Shown here: positions 14,754 through 19,944 of the stretch, piece by piece
Layout of the letters: each line of letters opens with the position of its first letter
How positions within the stretch are numbered: the stretch's first letter is position 1
Source of the DNA: JASLPR01 sp964496475
GTDB taxonomy: Bacteria > Chloroflexota > UBA11872 > VXNJ01
NCBI GenBank assembly: GCA_964496475.1
Contig: CAZBZS010000043.1
Location: 1 to 19,944 of the forward strand
Reading direction: 5' to 3'
Length of the DNA stretch: 19,944 nt
The notes under the pieces: generated by a model
Told to the model about the DNA's origin: nothing
What the model saw: the letters and a program-made list of their open reading frames with translations, nothing else
The model's database searches: none
Translations under genes and position numbers: made by a program

Positions 14754-17210
14754 TTGGGAGCTATCAGGATCACCGAAGCAACCGTAACACTGACGATTGA
14801 CGATACCGAGGTGACGGTGCCGAAAGGTACGAGCGTCCTGGACGCGGCGAAGGTCATGGGTATCGATATCCCGACGCTGTGCACGCACGACATTCTGGAG
14901 CCGTCGGGAGCGTGTCGGATGTGCATAGTGGAAATCCAGCCGGGGCCGCCGCGGCCGAGCGCGTCATGCACGACGCCGGCGGGTGACGGGATGGTCGTAA
15001 AGACGAACTCGGATTCGCTGAGGCAGGCACGGCAGCAGACGATGGAGCTCCTGCTGCAACATCACCCGCTGGATTGCCCGTACTGCGATCAGTCGGGCAC
15101 ATGCGACTTGCAGGACACGACCTTCGAGATGAACATCTGGAAGAGCCCGTATGAGACGGTCTCCAAGGCCCATCCGGAGGAAATACTCAATGAAGTAATC
15201 ATGATCAATCACAACCGCTGCATCCTTTGCTACGCATGCGTGCGGGTGTGTGATGAGCAGATGGGGGTGCATGCGCTGGACGTTGTGCAGCGAGGGGAGG
15301 CGTCGTTCATTGCGAGCGCGCAGCACAAATTTATGGACTGCGAAAAGTGCGGCATGTGCATCGAGGTTTGCCCGGTAGGCGCGGTGCTAAGCCGGCCGTT
15401 CAAGCATGAGGCGCGGGCCTGGCAAACAGTGCAGACGGAGACGACCTGCCCGCATTGCAGCGTGGGCTGCAAGGTGCAGCTGGAATCGCGCAAGGGGAGA
15501 GTGCTACGGGCGCGGGTGGTGCTGCAGCTCGGAAGAGCGCCGGGTAGGGAAAGTGGGTAGGTTTCCGTGGTCGGGGAATTCGTGAACAGCCCGGACAGGA
15601 TCACAGAGCCGATGATCCGGCGCGATGGTGAATTGACGCCGGTTTCGTGGTCGGAGGCGCTGAAGTACACAGCCGTGCAGCTGCGGGCGATCGTAGGCGA
15701 GCACGGGCCGGCCAGCGTGGCGGCGATAGGGTCCGGTGAGCTCACGGTGGAGGACAACTACTCGCTGCAGCGACTGGTGCGGGGGGTGCTGGGGAGCAAC
15801 AACATTTACCTGGGTCGCAACGGCTACGAGGACGCGGCGCGGGTGGTGTTTCACACTTTGGGCTCGCAGGCGTTGCTGCACGAGCAGGATGACATTTTGA
15901 ATGCGGGGGCGGTGCTGGTGATCGGGGCGGACATAAATGGAACTCACAATGTGCTGGCGGCGCATTTGAAAGCGTCGGCCCGGGCCGGCAAGACCCGGCT
16001 GCTGGTCACCACGCGGATGGGGTCGGGGTTGGATCCGTTCGCCGAAGTGAAGGCGCAGGTGCGACCGGGCGCGGAGGCGACACTGCTGGCGGCTATCGCC
16101 GGTGAGGACGTGGATGCGACCGCGACGGGAGTGGAGGAGGAGACGATCGCGCGGATTCGCGAAATCCTTGACGAGGTAGACGACTCGGTGATCGTGTGGG
16201 ACACGGGGATCTGGACCTACGGTCGGGAACGCGAACTGGCGGGGGCCGCCGCGAATCTTGCGCTGGCGACGGGGACGACCGGGCTGGTGCTGCTACCGGA
16301 GAAGGCGAATCTGGCGGGGGCGGTGGCAGCGGGGACGGCGCCGGACCTGCTGCCCGGACCGACCCGTATTGAAGACGGCGGCGCCAGATCCCGGGTGGGA
16401 AACGCTTGGGGAGCGGAAATCTCGGCCGAGCCGGGCCCCGAGCTAGCCGACCTGCTGGCCGGCGGCGGGGTGAAGGCCCTGTACGTGATGGGCGATGACC
16501 CGGTTGGCGCGGCGGCGGACCCGGCGGCGATGCGGGCCGCACTGGAAGCGGCAGATTTGGTGATCGTGCAGGACATGTTCCCGAGCGCAACCACGGAGCT
16601 GGCGGACGTGGTGCTGCCGGGGACATCGGTGGCCGAAAAGGACGGGCATTTCTACAATTTCGAAGGCCGTGGGATGGAGATCAAGGCGGCGGCCCCACCG
16701 GTGGGTGACTCGCGACCGGACTGGGAAATTCTGGCCCGGCTGGCGGCCGAGCTGGGGAGTGACTACGGCTTCCGTAAGGCGGCCGACCTCTGGAATGAGT
16801 TCAACGAGATCGCGGTGGCGGCGGAGTTAACGGGTTCGCGGGAGCGACAGGCTGTGGCGAGCGTGCCGCCGGTGACGAATGGGGACCATCCCTATCTGCT
16901 CGCGACAGAGACCGATCTTTTCACGGCGGGCGGCGCGTTGCGCCGGGGCCAGACCATGGCCAAGCTTTACCCGGCGGTGATGCAGATCAGCGCTGGCGAC
17001 GCCGAACGGCTGGAGCTGATTGACGGGGACAGGGTGGAAGTGGGCAGCGGCGAAAGCAAGTTGGAAGTGCCGGCGCAGGTGTCGGCGGCGGTTCCGGACG
17101 GAGTGGTCTATTTGCCCGATTACCTGGCGGAGGCACCAGCCAGAGACCTGCGTCCCGGAAGGCCCGACGCGGTGCCGGTGTCCATCAGGCGAGTCGGAGG
17201 CGGCGACTGA
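14754..17210 (+). CDS. nuoG: NADH-quinone oxidoreductase subunit G, interrupted by one in-frame TAG
   Basis: This is a single frame of 818 codons with one internal stop, TAG at 15558-15560 (codon 269). The first part carries the 2Fe-2S ligands (C43, C54, C57, C72), the His/Cys cluster HPLDCPYC...C (H104, C108, C111, C117) and two CxxCxxCxxxC sets (C156-C166, C196-C206). Three cysteines of a further 4Fe-4S cluster follow (C232, C235, C239). The fourth, expected near codon 268, falls in an adapter-like stretch (15526-15573). After it the same frame resumes with FVNSPDRITEP and the molybdopterin-oxidoreductase domain (MGDDPVGAAADP, VLPGTSVAEKDG). Frame and cluster spacing are kept, so the natural gene is probably intact. 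The TTG start at 14754 follows GAGG. The stop overlaps the nuoH start by one base. NuoG belongs to the NADH-oxidising arm; its usual partners nuoE and nuoF are not next to it. Confidence 0.88.
15526..15573 (+). other. Illumina adapter-like stretch inside nuoG
   Basis: Compared without gaps to the common Illumina adapter that begins AGATCGGAAGAGC (recalled from memory), 40 of 48 bases agree, including GGAAGAGCG and GTAGGGAAAG. Minus-strand frames here read FPTRRSSEL and LSLPGALP, close to the peptides FPTRRSSDL and LSLHDALP familiar from adapter-contaminated assemblies. The stretch removes a conserved cysteine region of NuoG and supplies the in-frame TAG. Confidence 0.85.
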
Positions 17211-18211
17211 TGGATTTGATCAGCGCCCTCGTCCTGCTGGCGAAGGGCGTGGCGGTTCTGCTTGTTTTCGTGACGGCGCCGTTAATTTTCATACTGGCCG
17301 AGCGCAAAATACTCGGCCGGATTCAATCGCGGGTCGGACCGAACCGGGTCGGGCCGTGGGGGACCTTGCAGACCCTGGCCGACGGTATAAAGCTCGGCAC
17401 CAAGGAAGACATTATTCCGGCGGGCGCGGACCGGCTGATCTTCTGGATTGCGCCGCTATTCATGGTGGTCCCGGCGCTGACGGCCTGGGCGGTAATTCCG
17501 TTCGGCCCGATGGTGGATCTAGGTCGGGAGACCGGACTGTGGGTCGCAGATTTGAACGTTGGCATCCTGCTGGTGCTGGCGCTGGGATCGCTTAACGCCT
17601 ACGGGCCGGTGATGTCGGGCTGGGCCTCCAACAGCAAGTACGCCCACTTCGGAGCGCTGCGCTCGGGCGCGCAGATAATCAGCTACGAGTTGACGCTGGG
17701 ACTGGCGGTGCTGGGCGTGATTGTTTACGCGGGTTCGTTCAGCCTGGTGGAGATCGTGGAATCACAGCGCCACATGTGGCTGGTGGTGCCTCAGTTCCTT
17801 GGCTTCGTGATTTTCATTATCTCAGGGGTGGCGGAGACGAACCGGGCGCCGTTTGACCTGCCAGAAGCGGAGACGGAGATCGTGGCCGGGTATTTCGTGG
17901 AGTACACGGGAATCCGGTTCGCGATGTTCTTCGTAGCGGAATACGCAAACATGTTCCTGATGTCGATGCTGGTGACCGTGCTCTACCTGGGGGGGTGGAA
18001 CGGGTTCACAATTCCGGGGCTGGAGGGGTTGAGCGGGATCGCCTGGACGCTGGCGAAGGCGCTGACGCTGATGTTTGGCTACTTCTGGCTGCGAGCCACG
18101 CTGCCGCGCCTTCGCTATGACCAGTTGATGGCGTTTTGCTGGAAGATACTGCTACCGCTTGGGGTGCTGAACCTGTTTGTGGCCGCGATCCTGCGAATGG
18201 TCTGGAGCTAG
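17210..18211 (+). CDS. nuoH: NADH-quinone oxidoreductase subunit H
   Basis: A 333-residue membrane subunit with about eight hydrophobic helices. It forms the base of the quinone chamber. The conserved LAERKILGRIQSRVGPNRVG (29-48) and GTLQTLADGIKLGTKED blocks are intact. The acidic loop ETNRAPFDLPEAETEIVAGY is also present, followed by YTGIRFAMFF. Start and stop of nuoG and nuoH share one base (TGATG), so translation is coupled. The next gene, nuoI, begins two bases after the TAG. No deviation from family length or motifs is visible. Confidence 0.97.
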   Translation: MDLISALVLLAKGVAVLLVFVTAPLIFILAERKILGRIQSRVGPNRVGPWGTLQTLADGIKLGTKEDIIPAGADRLIFWIAPLFMVVPALTAWAVIPFGPMVDLGRETGLWVADLNVGILLVLALGSLNAYGPVMSGWASNSKYAHFGALRSGAQIISYELTLGLAVLGVIVYAGSFSLVEIVESQRHMWLVVPQFLGFVIFIISGVAETNRAPFDLPEAETEIVAGYFVEYTGIRFAMFFVAEYANMFLMSMLVTVLYLGGWNGFTIPGLEGLSGIAWTLAKALTLMFGYFWLRATLPRLRYDQLMAFCWKILLPLGVLNLFVAAILRMVWS

Positions 18212-18213
18212 CT

Positions 18214-18750
18214 ATGCCACTGGGATCGGGAATGCTGGCCGGACTGCGCCGGATACTTATGATCGGGATGCGCAAGCCGGTGACGCACATGTTTCCGGAA
18301 AAGCCGCGGCCGATCGCGGAACGGTTTCGGGGCGGGGTGGGGATGCGGCGGGACGAACGCACAGGGCTGTCGACCTGCGTGGGATGCGGGCTGTGCGAAA
18401 CGGCCTGCCCGAACGAAGTCATTCGCATTGACACATCAGAGGCCGACGACGGCACGCGCTGGGTGGAGCGTTACGAATTTGACCTGGGACGCTGTATCGT
18501 CTGCCATCTGTGCATCGAGGCGTGCCCGGTGGATGCGTTGCAGGTTACGCGAGCGTATAACTTCGCGACGGGCAACCGGGCGCAGCTGGTTATAACGGAT
18601 GAGGAGATGATGCGGCTCTGGGAGAATCCGGACCAGCCGCTGTTCGAGACTGAAGTAGCGGACCCCTTCGCGGGTAAGAAAGCGTTCTTCGACCAGACTG
18701 AACCTGCGGACCCGTTCGCAGGTAAAAAAGCATTCTTCGACGAGGACTAG
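18214..18750 (+). CDS. nuoI: NADH-quinone oxidoreductase subunit I, with duplicated C-terminal tail
   Basis: A 178-residue ferredoxin-like subunit that carries two 4Fe-4S clusters in the electron wire of the peripheral arm. The ligands are CVGCGLCETACP (C55, C58, C61, C65) and CIVCHLCIEACP (C94, C97, C100, C104). AYNFATGNR and the following acidic helix are typical. The tail, residues 146-177, is made of two 16-residue units with the core ADPFAGKKAFFD. The ATG at 18214 has GGAG about 7 bases upstream, located inside the end of nuoH. An in-frame upstream extension into nuoH is possible but would add sequence unlike NuoI. The core assignment is secure; the role of the tail is unknown. Confidence 0.96.
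   Translation: MPLGSGMLAGLRRILMIGMRKPVTHMFPEKPRPIAERFRGGVGMRRDERTGLSTCVGCGLCETACPNEVIRIDTSEADDGTRWVERYEFDLGRCIVCHLCIEACPVDALQVTRAYNFATGNRAQLVITDEEMMRLWENPDQPLFETEVADPFAGKKAFFDQTEPADPFAGKKAFFDED
18649..18744 (+). repeat. Two 48-base in-frame tandem repeats at the 3' end of nuoI
   Basis: Units 18649-18696 and 18697-18744 encode TEVADPFAGKKAFFDQ and TEPADPFAGKKAFFDE. Fourteen of 16 residues are identical. Four of the codons that keep the same amino acid differ only at the third base (CCC/CCG, GCG/GCA, AAG/AAA, GCG/GCA). This suggests an older duplication whose peptide has been kept, not a recent slip. Confidence 0.9.
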
Positions 18751-18754
18751 GGGA

Positions 18755-19351
18755 TTGATAGACGACATCGCATTTATCTACCTCGCGACAGTGGCGGTTC
18801 TGGCCGGAATCGCGACGGTGTTTGTGCGCAGCCCGGTACGAAGCGCGGTGAGCCTGGTGGTGGTGGTGTTTCACGTGGCCGGACTGTTCGCGGTGATGGG
18901 CGCGCTGTTCCTGGCGGTGATCCAGCTGATTGTCTACGCGGGAGCGATCATCGTGCTGTTTCTCTTCACGATCATGCTGCTCGATCTGAGACACGAACGG
19001 GGCGAGCCGTACCTGCACAAGAATCAGCTGTGGCTGGGCGTGCCACTGGCGATCCTGATCCTGATCGAGGCCGGGTGGGTCGCGCTGACGACGCCGGCGG
19101 TGGCCGAGGCAAGGCGGGGGGATTTTGGAGCGGACACCATCGCGGAGATGGGAGGGGCGGGGCAGGTGCTGGCCTCGGTGCTGTTTACCGATTACCTGTT
19201 GCCTTTTGAAATCGCAGGCTTCTTGCTGCTGGCCGCGTCGGTGGGGGCGCTGATACTGGCGCGCAGCCCCGACGAAGATGAGATGCTAGACATGACTGAC
19301 CCGGTGGCGGATGCGGCGGGGGCGGCGGTCGCGGGAGAAGGGGGACATTGA
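18755..19351 (+). CDS. nuoJ: NADH-quinone oxidoreductase subunit J
   Basis: A 198-residue membrane subunit with about five hydrophobic helices. The third helix contains the characteristic VIQLIVYAGAIIVLFLFTIML, including the pi-bulge YAGAI segment that moves during proton pumping. The C-terminal tail is alanine- and glycine-rich and variable in the family. The start is TTG at 18755, with GAGGA about 10 bases upstream at the end of nuoI. The stop lies three bases before the GTG of nuoK. No anomaly is seen. Confidence 0.94.
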   Translation: MIDDIAFIYLATVAVLAGIATVFVRSPVRSAVSLVVVVFHVAGLFAVMGALFLAVIQLIVYAGAIIVLFLFTIMLLDLRHERGEPYLHKNQLWLGVPLAILILIEAGWVALTTPAVAEARRGDFGADTIAEMGGAGQVLASVLFTDYLLPFEIAGFLLLAASVGALILARSPDEDEMLDMTDPVADAAGAAVAGEGGH

Positions 19352-19354
19352 GGC

Positions 19355-19660
19355 GTGGCTGAGTCTGTAAACGCTTATCTCTATGTTGGCGCATTGCTGT
19401 TCGCGATCGGAGCGCTGGGGGTGCTCGTCCGGCGCAGCCTGATCGTGGTGCTGCTGAGCATCGAACTGATGCTTCAGGGAGTGAATTTGACGATGGGCGC
19501 GTTCGGGGTGTTCAACGGGGACATGGGGGGCTACATGCTGATGTTGATCTCGCTGACCATCGCGGCCGCGGAATCGGTGGTGGGGCTGGCGATCCTGGTG
19601 ACGGTCAGCCGGCAGGTGACGGAGTTGTACTCCGATCGCCTGAAGAGCCTGCGCTGGTAG
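19355..19660 (+). CDS. nuoK: NADH-quinone oxidoreductase subunit K
   Basis: A 101-residue, three-helix membrane subunit of normal length, homologous to MrpC antiporter subunits. E37 (in SIELMLQGVNL) and E73 (in AAESVVGLAIL) match the two buried glutamates needed for proton transfer in E. coli NuoK (E36, E72). The start is GTG at 19355, and the gene is packed tightly between nuoJ and nuoL. Confidence 0.96.
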   Translation: MAESVNAYLYVGALLFAIGALGVLVRRSLIVVLLSIELMLQGVNLTMGAFGVFNGDMGGYMLMLISLTIAAAESVVGLAILVTVSRQVTELYSDRLKSLRW

Positions 19661-19676
19661 GCGGGGAGCCCCGACG

Positions 19677-19944
19677 GTGCTGATCGAACATCCCTGGCTG
19701 ATACCGCTGGCGCCGCTGGTGGCGTTTTCCCTGAATGGACTGTTGGGGCCGCGATATCTGAAGAAAGCTACGGGAGTCATCGGATCAACCGGAATTCTGG
19801 TGGCGTTTCTGCTGACAGTGGCGATGTGGTGGCAGGGTGAATACGGCCAGGCGACGCTGTTTCAATGGGTGGCTTCTGGTTCGCTGACGGTCGATGTCGG
19901 CTTTCGGGTGGATGAGCTCACGATGGTGATGCTGCTGGTGGTGG
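19677..19944 (+). CDS. nuoL: NADH-quinone oxidoreductase subunit L (5' end only)
   Basis: A GTG at 19677, with GGGGAG about 8 bases upstream, opens a frame beginning MLIEHPWLIPLAPLVAF. It reaches FRVDELTMVMLLVV at the window end. The N-terminal helix and the DxLT(x)MLLVV third-helix segment are typical of the antiporter-like NuoL. Only 89 codons are inside the window. Its position after nuoK is the standard order. Confidence 0.9.
   Translation, partial: MLIEHPWLIPLAPLVAFSLNGLLGPRYLKKATGVIGSTGILVAFLLTVAMWWQGEYGQATLFQWVASGSLTVDVGFRVDELTMVMLLVV

Noticed and set aside
15567..17210. A separate molybdopterin oxidoreductase gene starting at GTG 15567
   Set aside because: It lies in the same frame as the upstream nuoG part and begins inside the adapter-like stretch without a ribosome site. 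It is the rest of nuoG.
1..19944. CRISPR arrays, insertion sequences, tRNA or rRNA genes, and phage genes
   Set aside because: I saw no regularly spaced repeats, transposase motifs, tRNA-like cloverleaf sequences or rRNA segments on either strand.

Overview
This window is GC-rich, gene-dense bacterial DNA with frequent TTG and GTG starts. Its clearest landmark is the front part of a respiratory complex I (nuo) operon headed by the NADH-sensing repressor gene rex. A rex-nuo arrangement, a DUF4395 protein and an NDUFAF7/MidA-type methyltransferase fit Chloroflexota or another GC-rich lineage related to Gram-positives. That placement is inference only, because the window has no rRNA or taxonomic marker. 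Several single-base lesions and an apparent sequencing-adapter remnant suggest a draft or metagenome assembly.

Left part (1 to about 8380). On the minus strand lie an ADP-ribosylglycohydrolase family gene, cut by the window edge, and a small SAM methyltransferase gene with a frameshift and an in-frame stop. Divergent from these on the plus strand are tyrS, a DUF4395 membrane protein, a cation diffusion facilitator with an unusual metal site, a 1010-residue polytopic membrane protein that resembles GT-C transferases, and the 5' part of an unrecognised gene that stops abruptly.

Junction (about 8365-8395). Here the truncated plus-strand gene meets, head-on, a truncated and frameshifted uridine-kinase-like gene on the minus strand. 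Base composition switches at the same place. To the left the plus strand is C-rich whichever strand the genes use; to the right it is G-rich whichever strand they use. This is either a rearrangement breakpoint, a replication-arm switch, or an assembly misjoin.

Right part (about 8380-19944). A minus-strand operon runs hyuA-like ATPase gene, then the MidA/NDUFAF7-like methyltransferase, then the kinase remnant. It diverges from rex-nuoA-nuoC-nuoD-nuoG-nuoH-nuoI-nuoJ-nuoK-nuoL (nuoL cut by the window end). A good Rex-type operator (TGTGA-N6-TCACA) sits between the two operons. The human relative of the methyltransferase modifies one arginine of the NuoD homologue, and that arginine is conserved in the NuoD encoded here. 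The layout therefore suggests an NADH-responsive divergent unit that makes complex I and one of its assembly factors. nuoB, nuoE and nuoF are absent from their usual places. nuoG is read in one frame throughout except for a TAG inside a 48-base stretch that matches an Illumina adapter at 40 positions, so the interruption is most likely artificial. NuoI carries a perfectly spaced 16-residue tandem duplication at its C-terminus that differs mainly at synonymous sites.
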